This document shows, one piece after another, positions 42,537 to 54,684 of a DNA stretch of 64,000 nt; positions within the stretch are counted from its first letter, which is position 1; the number at the start of each line of letters is the position of its first letter. The notes beneath the pieces were generated by a model. That model searched no databases. It was given only the letters and a program-made list of their open reading frames with translations, and was not told where the DNA came from. Made by a program: the position numbers and the translations under genes. The DNA comes from Bipolaris cookei (taxonomy: Eukaryota; Ascomycota; Dothideomycetes; Pleosporales; Pleosporaceae): NCBI GenBank assembly GCA_002286855.1, contig NRSV01000003.1:107277-171276 (forward strand), in the 5' to 3' direction.

Positions 42537-44057
42537 TCATCGTCTCACCTTGTTTGCTTTAGAATCGTCCCATTCTCTCTTGCCCTTGCCTTGAGCTTTG
42601 AGCCTCTTTGCCTCCTCCCTTGGATCTATGACTAGCAGCTCTTCTTCGTTCTTCCGCTTCCATTCAAGGTCTTTGCCTAGCCTGTCTTTTGCGAAACTGA
42701 GCGAATGGGACATCCAGCCTGCATCGTCGTCGGAATCCTCGTCCTCTTGAGCGTCCCAGGCTTTGCACGACTGACAGCCTACTATGAAATGCAAGTCACA
42801 TGCGGCCTCATCTTGGTCATCGCCGTTGTCATGTCCGTTCCCATTTTCGTTTGGCATACTTTCGGACAGCGTTGAACCGGCCGATTTGGATATTGTGGTG
42901 GGCTCTGCAGCCTCCAGTTTGGATTTGAAGCGCGCCAAGATGTCTAACGAGGATTGCTCATCTTTTGAGTTTCCGCCAGCACCGCGCTTGCGTCCGCGGG
43001 TGGTTGTTGAGGGTACCATGGCTTCGAGCAGAGACTTTTTCTTGACAGGCGCCGTATTCTGAGTTGGCGTGCTCCGCTTCATCGAGGCTTTGAGGTCGGC
43101 AATCTGCTGGTTTACACGGTCAAGCTTTGCTCGTCTCTCGGCCTCTGGCGACAATTCTCGTGGGGGCGAGTGGGGTTTGGACGCAGGCGGTGACTCGGGG
43201 GCCTGTTTCTGTACGAGCTTGGGCTTAGGTGGTGGCGAGGGAGAGTTGCGAGGTGATTTGCGAGGTGATTTGTGAGGCGAGTTGCGAGATGAGTTGCGTA
43301 TGGGCATGGCTTTTGCTGGCTCTGGTGGTTTGGGGGATGGTGCTTTCTCATCGCCTGCACTGACTAGCTTGGTGTTGAACTTGGGCTTCTTCGCAACGGG
43401 CGCAGAGCTAGCGGCGTCCTCGTCGTCTCCAAAGCTGAGGACATTCTTGCCGGCTTTCCTCTTGGGCTTTTTGGGTTTCTTAGTCTCTACCTCTACGGGT
43501 GCAGCAGCCTGTACCCGACGGACCATATCTTCAAAGGGATTTACAACAATTTCTGCGCGTGTGACTTTTGTCGGGTACATAGGCTGGTCGTCGCTTCCGT
43601 CGCGGATCTCGGCCTCGGCCATCTTCATGAGGTTGTAGATGGTGTCGCCGGCCACACGGCCAAACAGCGTGTTCTTGTCCTGCAGCTCGGGCGTCGGGGC
43701 GAGGGTGAAGAAGAACTGGCTGCCATTGTCGTCCTTGGTGCCTGTGTTGGCCATGCCCAGCAGCCCGCGGCGCGTGTACTTGAGGCGGCTGTGGAATTCG
43801 TCGGCAAAAGGCTCGCCATCGTAGCTGCTCTGGCCGCCCTGGCCAGTACCCGTGGGGTCACCACCCTGGATGATGAAGCCCTTGACCAGGCGGTGGAAGA
43901 CGGTGTTGTCGTAGTAGCCATCGAGACACAGCTGCAGGAAGTTGCGCGACGTGACGGGCGTCTGCTTGGCGAACAGCTCCAGCTCTAGGTCGCCGGCGGT
44001 GGTATACAGCACCACCTTGGCTGTGGGGTTGGGCTCGAGGTTGTATGTCGAGCTCAT
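42537..44057 (-). CDS. CWC27: Spliceosomal cyclophilin Cwc27 (peptidyl-prolyl isomerase-like)
   Basis: Cyclophilin found in the activated spliceosome (NTC/Bact-associated). Single exon, 506 residues. The cyclophilin domain fills residues 1-175: TAGDLELELFAKQTPVTSRNF, then FHRLVKGFIIQGGDPTGTG, then GLLGMANTGTKDDNGSQFF and LDKNTLFGRV-type block (QDKNTLFGRV). The FHR and QFF residues of the active centre are present, although Cwc27 proteins often lack isomerase activity. The middle is Lys/Pro/Ser-rich with short tandem SPRKSPRNS-like repeats near 260. The C-terminal part has CDLHFIVGCQSCKAWD, seen in fungal Cwc27. Divergent from ALE1 with 333 bases between starts. Confidence 0.93.
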   Translation of the reverse strand: MSSTYNLEPNPTAKVVLYTTAGDLELELFAKQTPVTSRNFLQLCLDGYYDNTVFHRLVKGFIIQGGDPTGTGQGGQSSYDGEPFADEFHSRLKYTRRGLLGMANTGTKDDNGSQFFFTLAPTPELQDKNTLFGRVAGDTIYNLMKMAEAEIRDGSDDQPMYPTKVTRAEIVVNPFEDMVRRVQAAAPVEVETKKPKKPKRKAGKNVLSFGDDEDAASSAPVAKKPKFNTKLVSAGDEKAPSPKPPEPAKAMPIRNSSRNSPHKSPRKSPRNSPSPPPKPKLVQKQAPESPPASKPHSPPRELSPEAERRAKLDRVNQQIADLKASMKRSTPTQNTAPVKKKSLLEAMVPSTTTRGRKRGAGGNSKDEQSSLDILARFKSKLEAAEPTTISKSAGSTLSESMPNENGNGHDNGDDQDEAACDLHFIVGCQSCKAWDAQEDEDSDDDAGWMSHSLSFAKDRLGKDLEWKRKNEEELLVIDPREEAKRLKAQGKGKREWDDSKANKVRR

Positions 44058-44390
44058 GGCGACCGTCTACCTCGAAAAGCCTGTCGCTTGCTCGTCGATG
44101 GCGCAGTGTCGTGATGTGGTGATGTCGCGTGGGTTGTCCTCGCTGCAAACCCTCCAGCCACTCAGCGTCGAGCGCTTCCGCACGACCCACGGGCCCACCA
44201 CCACTACGCCAACGTCATTCTGCGCATCTCTTGGCCATGTGCACATCTTGTACCTTTACTCCAACCCGTCCACTTGTCCTTACCACTATCCAGATGGCAT
44301 CTTATTTATAACACAACTCTTCTCTTCTGGTATTCCATCCGCCTCTGCACTGGGTAGCACCTCTTCCTTTCCACCCTCCCACTCGGCACC
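44058..44390. promoter_or_regulatory. Bidirectional promoter region, CWC27 / ALE1
   Basis: 333 bases between the CWC27 start and the true ALE1 start at 44,391. CAT/CTC-rich leader near ALE1. No specific site recognised. Confidence 0.45.
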
Positions 44391-46354
44391 ATGTTGCCCT
44401 ACATTAATGCTCGTACGTGTTGGCCAGGCCCAAATGCTGACACCTGCACTAACCAACCGTGAAGCATTCGAATATGCTGCAGGTATACTTGGGAACTCGG
44501 CAGACGAGCGTGAGGAGCCTCAGCAACACATCTGCATGGCCCATGGTTGACCTTGGCTAGTGAAACTCGTTTTTTCTTTCTACCTGTCATATCCACTTGC
44601 GGCTATGCTCAAGAGGATACCTGACAAGGATCCATGGAAGAAGAACCTGTTCGTCATCAGGTATGTATGGCATCTCCATGTATACTATAATACCCTGTTC
44701 ATAGATCCAGTGTGTCCATGTTCTACCTAGTTGGTCTCTTTGACCTTTGGGCTGGCCTGCGAACAATCTTCATCAGTGCGGGCGGCGCCTACTTAATCGC
44801 ATCCAAGATCCATTCCCCCTACATGCCCTGGATTGGCTTCGTCTTCCTCATGGGCCACATGTCTGTCAACCACATCTACCGCCAGGCTGTCAACGATCCC
44901 TCCGTCTTTGACATAACCGGTGCCCAGATGGTCATGGTGATGAAGCTTACCGCCTTTTGCTGGAACGTGCAGGATGGTCGTCTTGCTGACTCTGACCTCA
45001 CCGATTTCCAACGCGAACACGCCATCCGCACCATGCCCAGTCTCCTCGACTACACAGGCTATGTCTTCTTCTTCCCAGGTCTCATGGCTGGCCCTGCATT
45101 CGACTATGCCGACTACAGCCAGTACATCACTACCACCATGTTCACCCTGCCGCCAGGCACAGATCCCTCCCGGGCCCCGCCAACGCGAAAGAAGCGCAAG
45201 ATTCCTCGGAGCGGGATGCCGGCTGCCATCAAAGCTGCGTACGGCACGCTCTGGCTAGCTGCCTTTATCAAATTCTCAAGCTGGTACTACCCTGCTTTCT
45301 ACCTTGGTGGCGAGTGGATGCACTACACCTTCTTGCGCAGGGTCTGGCAGCTGTACATGCTCGGACTTACTACTCGTATGAAGTACTATGCCGTGTGGAG
45401 CTTATCAGAAGGAGCATGCATCCTGTCTGGCATCGGATACAATGGTCTAGACCCCAAGACACATCGACCAAAATGGGACCGCCTCACCAACATTGTCCCG
45501 CTGGAGATTGAGAGCGCTCAAAACGCACGTGCTTACCTTGGCTACTGGAACATCAATACGAACTCGTGGCTGAAGAACTACATGTACTTGCGCGTAACTC
45601 CAAGGGGCCAGAAGCCCGGCTTTCGGGCTACCTTGGCAACCTTTGTTACGAGCGCCTTCTGGCATGGCTTTTACCCTGGTTATTACCTCGCCTTTGTGCT
45701 AGCGGCATTTGTACAGACTGCTGCGAAGAGTCAGTCTCCCCACAAAACTCTAATTCAGAGCCTTACTAATCATGTGTAGACGGCCGCCGCTTGGTGCGCC
45801 CACTTTTCCTGACTCCTGATGGCAAATCGCCCCTACCTTCGAAGCGGTACTATGATGTCTTCACCATGTTGTTGACACAAACTGTCTTTGCTTTTGTCGT
45901 CGCCCCCTTCATCTTGTTGGGCTTCTCAGACACGATAAAAGTTTGGGCACGTGTCTACTTTTATGCACTCATCGGCGTCGCAGCGTCCTATGCCCTGTTC
46001 TCCCGTTCTTTTCCGTTTCGAAAGATGCTCGTGCAACGTCAAGCTATCCGTGTACCAGCAGCACAGCCAACCAATCAAATTGATGACCCTACGATTGAGA
46101 AGGCCGCACGGGAAGAAATTCTGAGGGAAAGGTTGGCTAGGACAGCGTCAGCAGATAGTATATCCGGTGTTGGCAATCAACACCAGATGCCACTTTTGGG
46201 TATTGCCGATGACCCAGAAAAGGTAGTTGATGAGATTGTGGCCGAAGTGAAAGCAGAGATAGAACTAAGAAGACGAAGAGGCAGTGTAACACAGGGGTTT
46301 GATGTCAAAAAAGCAGTGCAGGAAAAGCTCAGCCAGTTCACGAAGAAGTCATAG
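44391..46354 (+). CDS. ALE1: Lysophospholipid acyltransferase, MBOAT family
   Basis: ER membrane enzyme that re-acylates lysophospholipids in the Lands cycle. Five exons: 44391-44412 (22 nt), 44465-44509 (45 nt), 44561-44660, 44705-45729 and 45780-46354, giving 588 residues. The tiny first exons are needed: joined they read MLPYINAPFEYAAGILGNS-ADE-LKLVFSFYLSYPLAAMLKRIP, the family N-terminus. All four introns (about 44-52 nt) keep frame. Several transmembrane helices follow, with LFDLWAG, then WNVQDGRL and the MBOAT catalytic histidine in SAFWHGFYPGYYLAF near residue 375. The C-tail is soluble and charged, about 100 residues. The catalytic Asn block (NINTNSWLKNYMYLR) is present, so the enzyme looks complete. 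Confidence 0.93.
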
Positions 46355-47595
46355 GGCTGGAAGCTGCTGGGGATGCCCCGATAAGCCGCACATGTTTTAT
46401 TGAAGAGAAGAGCGACTGCTATTGATGGACCGATCATGGAGTCGCTGATTGTAGTTTGAATGGATTTTTATATGTGTAGTATACGTGTCTATGCGTGGTG
46501 TGTGCAAGCGACTGACAAGGCGTCGGAGCTTGGATGATGGTTGGGGTCGGAATACCAAGCTTTCCGGGATCAGCCCAGACCCTGGCCAGATCGCTGCGCA
46601 CCCACATGGTCGATACACGACACGCTCCCAACGTTCCTGTCTGAGGCATCAACCCACCCCGGCCACACACCGCTTCCGCCGCCACTATCCAGGTAGTCTG
46701 TCGCGTGGCCAGTGTGACGGCGACGCCATGGCATTCTAGAGCTGGCCGCCATCTTCTGCAAGCCCAAGTTTCGCACACACTAACAAACGACTAGTCGTTT
46801 GATATCAGCTGAAAAGCTTGATCCAGCCAAGCAGTCAGAGTAATACAAGCAGAGCCCAGCCGATCCACATGCTTGCCGCAATACGAGTGCACAGGCATCT
46901 GTTCATGCGAAAGTTATCCGACTACTGTTATTGGCCTCGCCAGTCTAGGCCAACTGGTCAGGTTACTGGAGCGGACCTACGTCGCGTAAATCCTCGGATC
47001 TGGGGTTCCCCAGTCTTTAGTTACGTAGGCGGCCCGCAATAAGCAATCTACTACGCTTGTCATCTTCCGACCGCCCAGTGCTTGGGAAGCGCCTTCTTGC
47101 TTCACCATGCTGCATGCTGGCGTCCAAGACTCTTGATTCCTGGTGCCCGTATATATGTCCCAACAGTAAGTATGCTTCTATGTATATAGACGGGCCTCGT
47201 TACCGACGCTGTGCTCCTGGTACTCAGCCGCTCGCAACGTTGCTCAGGGCACAGGTCTCGACTCGAATGCCCCTAGTGCACTAATGCTAAACACGCCGCG
47301 TCGTATTCAAGACGCCTCACCAAGGATCCCGTCCCTTCCGTAATCTCCTATGCGCTCCGTGCCTCGGGCAAATCAACATGAGGGCCTTCCCCATTCGACT
47401 ATCAAGAAGAGCCGTCAGCGCAATTTTCGGGAAGATCATGCTTGCACAGTTCCCATCTCTTTTTCTTGTCTGTTTTTTCTTCGAGCCTCTGCTTACGCCC
47501 AGCCCATAATCCATGCTCGCCAGCCCTTTGCGGATTAATGCATACTTGTTCCGGTTAATCGTCATTGCGGGCTTTCCGGCTTAACCTGGCTTCCG
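46355..47595. other. Gene-poor interval between ALE1 and PTH11-like gene
   Basis: 1.24 kb. Frames on both strands are under 115 codons and resemble nothing known. No paired repeats found. Confidence 0.4.
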
Positions 47596-48845
47596 ATGGA
47601 GACCCCAGATCATGGCCCTTTGATCTTGGGGATATCATGGGCATTCACCATCTTCAGTGGTATTTTCTTAGGCTTCAGATTTTACGCCAAGGTGACTCGC
47701 AGACAAGGTCTGTGGTGGGATGACCATGTTCTCCTCGTCTCGTGGGTAAGTCGAATTCCTACTATAGAATCTTGCTGTTGTATTTTACTAACCCAGATGA
47801 ACAGATTCTGCTTCTTTCACAGGCAGCCACCACCCAATTTGGCGTCGAGTTAGGTTATGGAAAGCCGCTCAATGATATTCCAACCGAAAATTGGCCAATC
47901 ATTGCCCTGGGGTCTGCCGTTATATCTATGGTATCGAGCATTGCCGCAGCACTTTCCAAAATGTCATTCGGTATTACTTTGTTACGCCTGACCTCAGGTC
48001 ATTTGCGCTCCACCACATGGTTCTGCATCATTACCCTTTTGCTCACCCTGATTCCCAGTGTTGTGGGCCCCTGGATACAGTGTCCGCATATGGGGGCAAC
48101 ATGGAATACGTCTAGTGACGTTTGTTGGACTGTAGAGTCGCAAATCCAATACGGCATCTTCAATGCTGCCTGGTTAGCATCGACCGATTTTGTTCTTGCG
48201 TCATTGCCATGGTTTCTCTTATGGAACCTGCAGCTCAAGTCTCGCGAGAAAATTGGAGTCGGTATTGCAATGAGCATGGGAATACTGTGAGTACTTGTCA
48301 AGCCTTGTCATCATGGTCAGACTGTTGGCAATTGTCATACTAATACGGCCAATAGTGTAGGTATCTGCGCCATTATAAAAGGTGTATATACAGTACAGCT
48401 TAGGGAATGGGATTTTTCCTACTACGGTAAAGATCTTGTCATCTGGACCGTTGTGGAGATTGCCACTGCCATCGTCGGGGGATCAATTCCTGTCCTTCGC
48501 GTTTTCTTGAAGGAGGCAATGTCTTCCTACGGGCGATCGGGCGCGAGAAACAATGCCACTGTCCCACTCTCGCGATTGCACAAATACCAGCATTCAACCG
48601 TCACCACGACCGTACGAGCTGCGAAAAGGGGGAAAGAGGGAAGCTGGACTGCGATAGAAGAGGAAGAACAAAACGATGGCTCGAGTCAAAGGGGCATTCT
48701 GAATGACGAAGAAATGGGTGGAGCTAGTAGTAGTGAAGCAACGTATGCGGGTGATCGTATCTTGCAAACAAGCACAGTCACTGTTAGAGTTGAGAGCGGG
48801 GCTAGCTCGTCCCCTAGAAGTAGGTCTTTTCTGAACATCGATTAA
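47596..48845 (+). CDS. PTH11-like integral membrane protein (fungal rhodopsin-type domain)
   Basis: Seven-helix membrane protein of the large fungal PTH11/rhodopsin-domain class, some members of which sense surface or host cues. Exons 47596-47745, 47805-48286 and 48356-48845 (introns 59 and 69 nt) give 373 residues. Family marks: FRFYAKVTRRQGLWWDD after TM1, WILLLSQAA after the first junction, GYGKPLNDIP in the first outer loop, and ALSKMSFGITLLRL in TM3. CPHMGATWNTSSDVCW with paired cysteines and DFVLASLPWFLLWNLQ in TM5 follow. The second junction restores GILVGICAIIKGVYTVQL. The C-tail (about 110 residues) is cytosolic, Ser/Glu-rich. No CFEM domain is present. Ligand unknown. Confidence 0.88.
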
Positions 48846-50288
48846 ATTTTTCCCGGTTCTGCAACAGAGGTTCATGTAAGTATGGGTTATGAATACAACA
48901 AATATTACAACGCTGGCTGTTTCTCTGAAATGAAGGGCACCAACGCTTCGTTTGTTATACCCTTCCCATTGACTATATGTAATGCATCACATGTTGCTTT
49001 TGATGTTAGACGCAACACGTGTCAGGGCCGATTGCGGCTTTTATCATTTATTCACCGCCGACGCAGCTCCGAGTACTGTCCCCTTAGACATGGGCATCAA
49101 ATGCACATCTGCCCGTATCTGATCTTCCGTATGGCGTGAATAAGGCCTAACCTGCGGACAAAATCGTACTAAAGCACTTTCCTTCTGGAAAAGGTCCATG
49201 GGCCGATTGCCTTTACCGATGACCAAACATGACAAAGCGGCACAGATAGTTTGGGATACACTTGTGTGCAGTGAGATTTGCCGCACGGATCCGTTGCTAG
49301 CAGAAACGATGCTTCCCACAGCTGCTTGGACTAGCAACGAGCATTAGAGTGACAATAATGCCGTTTCCGTGCTGTGCTCCTCTTGAAATAGCCGAAAGTA
49401 GTTGCCTAACTTGCCGCATGATCTGCACATGCGCCACGCTCGTGAGTGTTGCAGCCCTCAACGGGTCGGCAAGTCAAACGGTGACAGCCTTTTTCAAGTG
49501 CCGGCTCACCTCAACCCCACAAACTACCCCATACTGATGTGGATCTCGTCATTGTCCTCATGACGGGCCACTCTATCCCGCCCTGTGGCAAGGTTTCCCC
49601 ACAGATTATGTCGTCGTCTTTCCCCTTGACCACGCTGGCCACATGCCTCCTAGCGCAAGATAATTACGGTATTGGTAGCGACATGCTAGGCCTCTCCGAC
49701 GCTTATATCCTTTGCACTGCCCCTGTCTGCAGCGCAACAGGGATTGCTCAACTGATTCTCTGATTCCTGGTGCGGCTCTGCTGCTATTCGCCCGACACAG
49801 CCTACCACGGCTGCGCGGCTCAGGGCTCGCTTCCATTTGGAAGGAAAACACACCGGTACACGTGACTTTGCGACGTTAATACCTCGGATCAGAGAAGATG
49901 GATTGCCGATTGGGGCGTTCAGCCGCAAGCCGCCCACACTTATCACAGCATTTCAGTACGCATGATCAACCAGAGTAGTCTTGGGAATGGGCTAGCTCCG
50001 GTATATACCTGCGCTCGAACAGAACGCAAATCTCTTCGCATACGCATTGAGGCTGAACCGGACCCCCACGAGACGCACAGACTAATGACCGGTGTCAGCA
50101 AATTTTACCATGCAATGTACATCACTTGGAACAGAGGTATCTGAGCTAAGGCTTTGATGAACTAATAGGACTGGTTCTAGATGCAGCTTAAACATTGCTT
50201 GAAATTCCAAAATTACTTGGCTGGTCTTGATTTAACCATGAAACAATGACGCCGAGGGCATTCCTCCAACACTTGCGATTGGTCAAGT
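48846..50288. other. Gene-poor interval before amidase
   Basis: 1.44 kb with only short frames. The stretch 49.2-49.9 kb is less AT-rich than its surroundings and might be an old gene or element remnant, but I could not identify any domain, terminal repeats or target duplication. Confidence 0.35.
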
Positions 50289-52284
50289 TCATTTTGCGTT
50301 CAAGATTTCATCGATGACTGCTGCAAATCTAAGACACTCCTCATCACGCATCTTATTAGTAAAGACTTGTATTGATATTGGTAAGCTGTCCATGAGTTCG
50401 GGAAAGTCTGTAAATGGCACATGTCAGCTTGTATTGCACACAACAAACGTGTCATGAGAAACAAGGATAGAAGAGAAAAAGGATAGACGTACAATTTGGA
50501 CCACACTGACCAGGGCCCATTCTAAGAGGCTCATGATCAAGTTTGCTAGATGACTTGCCGAATGGTATAACGCATGCGGGGTACTGTCTCGATTGTCAGC
50601 GTGCGTCTCCTTCGTCGCCAAACGGGAGAGCAGGGTCTCCCGAGCACTTACATCAAGCACGTTCAAAAACAATGTGTAAGGTGGCAATCCATACGTGTCA
50701 TGCGGAACTGCAGTATGTTGCGCCGACGGCCCGATGACAACATCTAGCTTTTGCTCCTTCCACAGGGATCTCCATTCTTCCGCAATGATCTTCCTCTTTA
50801 CGTTGAGCGCAGCCACTCTCTTGATACCTTCAAGGTGGGCAATGTCATCAAGAAAGCTGCTTTTGAAAGCGTGGAACGCTTCCATACCTTGGTTCACGGA
50901 TGGAACCAGGGGCTCGCCACTCGCGGCAATATGTTGTGGGGGCGTGTTGTCAAGAAAGAAGAAAGCAAAGGCGACAGCCAATGCGTCGGCTACATGGGCG
51001 CTACGTGCACTGATCTTGTGAATATAGTGGCCTTGTGCTTCCAACAGCCTCACAGCTTCTGCCAAAGCTCTCTTGACTGGTGGGTGCAACGGGAAGGATG
51101 GGTCTTCGGAGACAACACCGATGCGTAGCTTCTCCGGGTTTGGAGATCCAGAAAGATCCATCCAAGGCACGTCAAGGGCAGTCGAGTCATATAACGCTGG
51201 TCGAACTGACATGACTGAGCTACAGAGAGTGTCCAGTGCCCGGACATCGTTGGCTAGAGGTCCCGCACAAGGCTTGAAGAAATCCATGCCTTCAAGAGCT
51301 GGGGAAGATTGTCCGCCATCAGGGATGCGAGAAGTAGTTGGCTTGAAACCATACGTTCCGCAGCAAAGAGACGGTATGCGAATCGAGCCTAGATGACATG
51401 GTAAGTGCAGGAACTATGTGCAGATACTAAGACGTTCTAGTAACGAACCTGCAATGTCTGTACCGATTCCCAAAGGAGATCCCCGAAAAGCCATTAGCGC
51501 ACCCTCACCGCCACTGGACCCGCCAGCAGTAAGATTGGTGTTTACTGGATTTAGTGTACGCCCAAAGACGTTGTTATGAGAGTCTGCAGTCTGCTGGGTT
51601 TTAGCATGAAATTTGCACATGTCCACTGATGAACTAATCTTACCATGAGAGTCTGCGGGATGTTCGTTTTGACATAAATGACCGCTCCAAGTTCAAGCAA
51701 AATATCAACAAGGGGCGAGTTCTTTTCAGACAGAGGACGACTCAGAAAAGACACAAATCCAATGCTGGCAGCTGAACCAGCAACCTGGAACGCGTCTTTG
51801 ACGCTAATTGGCAAGCCATGGAGCGGTCCTACTATCCGTCCTTGTGCTCTTTCATTATCGAGAAATTTGGCACGGGCTTGTGCTTCAGGAAAATAGGTTT
51901 CAGTAAGGCATGATAACTAAAACTGTCTATCAGATATGGCTTCAACGCGCACGAGCAATTACAGCTTACAAGTTGCTGTGCAATGGCTGCTCTCTTGGAA
52001 AAGGCAAGTGTAACGTCCAACGCAGAAAGATCACCGCTCTTCAATTTGGATAGCAGCTGTGCTACAGTGTACTTCTCGGTAATATCCAATTCCTTCTCTG
52101 TCAATATGCCCGACTTGCGTGGAATATCCATGTCATTTACACGGTTCGGATGATCTTCAAGTGGTGTTTGAAGCGTCTGCAAGATAGCCGAGGGAAGAAG
52201 CCATTCCTTTGGCAGCTTATCACGGCATGATTGCTGCTTCTCAGCGACTGCCGACTTCCAAGAGGTGTTAGTGGATGCGGCCAT
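50289..52284 (-). CDS. Amidase signature hydrolase (fungal acetamidase/general amidase type)
   Basis: Hydrolyses a carboxamide to acid plus ammonia. Six minus-strand exons: 51970-52284, 51644-51916, 51449-51590, 50652-51388, 50493-50583 and 50289-50407, giving 558 residues, the normal length. Start MAASTNTSWKSA at 52,284 is preferred over the ATG at 52,341. The Ser-cisSer-Lys triad is complete: Lys in GLPISVKDAF, Ser in AGGSSGGEGAL, and the nucleophile Ser in GIGTDIAG|SIRIP, restored over intron three. Other junctions recreate RAAIAQQL-LSCLTET, LNVLD-YPACVIPFGK and GQCGPN-YFPELMDSLP. The acceptor of intron two may be three bases earlier (one extra Gln). The neighbours are a divergent MFS transporter and a Zn2Cys6 factor. 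Confidence 0.93.
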
Positions 52285-52793
52285 GTTTTGGAATCGTATA
52301 GGAAATATGTATGGATTCAGAAAACGGCAGGGGACAACCAAGTATATATGGTGGTGGAGACTATTCTAAATGCCGCAGAAGGTATCCGAAGCTAATACGA
52401 TGCAAGGATTCACTCATCAAGACAAGATACATTCGACACGCAGAGACTGAAGCGTCGCAAGGTGTATCCCCGGTTGGTGTCCCGCCGGCACATAATTAGC
52501 CTGTCGCTACGTACCCCATGGGCATTGGGGCCAAGCCGGGGTAATCGATGCCACAGAATTGGCCCGACGTAGGTCCGAACGCATCCACCATGTAGAATCC
52601 GGGGAATAGCAGACAACAAACCCAGACCCCTTGTGACTTCGGCGACTCTTGAGAAGGGCCGCAGATTCATACATATATAGCTCCAAACAAGCCAGCACTG
52701 TGGGGAAACCATCGCACCCACCAGGCACGCTGTTTATGTGGAAGACGGTCACGTCGTCTTTACTTTTCTATTCGTTATATTCCTTCCACCACT
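52285..52793. promoter_or_regulatory. Shared upstream region of amidase and MFS transporter
   Basis: 509 bases between two divergent starts, the natural place for co-regulation by the nearby Zn2Cys6 factor. A CCGG-rich patch with a CCCCGGTTGG sequence near 52,468 and a GCCGGGG near 52,535 are visible. I cannot assign a binding site with confidence. Confidence 0.4.
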
Positions 52794-54597
52794 ATGAACG
52801 AATCAACCGTCCACGGCGAGGGCGATGGGTCCTTCTGGGCGCCTGGTACCGTACGACTGGAGGATTGTATGACTTCCGAGTCCTTGCCCATAGACACAGT
52901 GCTGACAACTCGTGTACAGTGACCCGCTCCAGGACTGAAGTTATCCTGCATCCCATACCGACCTCTGATCCGGATGATCCCCTGAACTGGAGCCAGGTAA
53001 GGAAGATGATCAACTTCGGACTAGTTGGTTTTTTCGTATTATGGACCTTCGTACAGCTCCAAGTTGGTTCTACGTCCTGGGGACAGCTCATCCCGCAACT
53101 ACATTTCTCCATCGACCAACTCAACAATGGAGTTGCTATGAACTCAGCCGGCCTGGCCATCGGCTGCGTCCTCTTCATGCCGTTTGTACACAAGTATGGA
53201 CGACGCCCTCTGTATTTGATGAGCTCCGCACTCCAGCTAGCCGGAGTCATTTGGCAAGCCAAGATGCAGACCTATGGCGACTGGCTGGGATGCAACTTTC
53301 TCACAGGCTTGGGTGGTGCCATCAGCGAGGCCGTTGTTCAAGTCACCATCGCCGATCTCTTCTTTGTCCACCAACACGGAACCATGAATGCCTGGTACCT
53401 GGTCTTCACCTCCGTCGGTGCCACGCTTGGTCCCGTAGCGTCTGGCTTTGTGGTCCAATCACAGGGATGGCGATGGATCTGGTGGTGGTGTACTATTTTC
53501 CTTACTGTCAATTTCCTTCTTATCATCTTCATGTTCGAAGAGTCAAAATACGTTCCTGTTCTCTCTGGTCACACCATCCCCCTCGACCGAGATCTCTCTG
53601 GCACAGATGACGCTAAAAATATGGATGCCGACTTAGAGCCGCAAAAAATCGACGTCAAGCACACCACCATAGAAAGGATACAATCTAGGATCGACCCAAC
53701 TTTGCCACGTAAGACTTACCTCCAGCGTATGACGCTAGTGACCACCTCAAACTATTCTGTTCGCCACCACTTTTACCAACCTGTGGTCGTACTATTCACA
53801 TTTCCTGCCGTCACCTATGCAGCCCTTACTTATGGCACCATCTTAGGGTCTTTGGCACTCATGGCTTCTACGCAGGCGACGTATCTCATCCGACCACCTT
53901 ATAACTTTGGGCCTTCTGGTGTCGGGCTCATGAATTTGGCTCCATTCACCGGCTCTTTTCTGGGCTTTTTCGCTGCTGGTTGGCTCAATGATAGGTCCAT
54001 TATGTGGTTCGCAAGACGAAACGGGGGTATCTATGAGCCTGAAATGCGTCTCTGGCTTGGCCTTGCATCCGCATTGATTCTCCCGGCCGGCGTTCTGTTG
54101 TTTGGCATCGCTTTGGCTCATGTAAGTTGACCGTTTTTTATGCTGATAAGAAGACGCTGACATTCTCTGCAGGGTGTGCATTGGATTGCCATGGCTGTGG
54201 GCTTTGGCATGTTTGGCTTCACATTTGTGCTTGCTAGTGGCGTCGCACTTGCGTATGTGACGGACTGCTATCAAGAGGTGAGAAGACACCTAAAGCTTCT
54301 CCATTACATTGCAGACACTAACTTGACATCTTCAAGATTCTTGGAGACATTATGATTGGCGTCACCTTTGTGAGAAATGTCTTCTCCGTCATTATACTTT
54401 TCACACTCACTCCATGGACTAAGGCTATGGGCATCCAGAATGTCTCAATCATCACAGCCGCCTTTAATCTTCTGGTCCTTTTGCTCCCCATTCCCCTGAT
54501 CATATGGGGTAAGAAGATTAGGATCTCAACTGCCAAGCGATACGAAGCAATGGCCCGTCGACAACCCGCATTCCGAACACTGGAAGAGCACTTGTAA
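52794..54597 (+). CDS. MFS transporter (DHA1-like, HOL1-type)
   Basis: Twelve-helix secondary transporter in the plasma membrane. Exons 52794-52866, 52920-54121, 54173-54277 and 54337-54597 (introns 53, 51 and 59 nt) give 546 residues. Exon 1 supplies FWAPGTVRLED, which joins to LTRSRTEVILHP and the pre-TM1 motif DPDDPLNWS, both usual in this subfamily. The loop 2-3 motif is HKYGRRPLYL. WRWIWWWCTIF is in the mid-region before the large central loop, and ALAYVTDCYQE|ILGDIM is rebuilt over the third intron. Divergently paired with the amidase and convergent with the regulator. It may import the amide or export the product, but sequence does not show which. Confidence 0.9.
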
Positions 54598-54684
54598 AAC
54601 GTAAAGGCCTTTTGCTTTGTACGCCGTCATCGAGAGTTGTCGAATTATTATGCAATGTTGCAGCCATTTCTTTCACAGATTCGC

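Noticed and set aside
49200..49950. Possible old gene in the less AT-rich patch
   Set aside because: No frame longer than about 80 codons, no domain, no splice pattern that joins frames into a recognisable protein.
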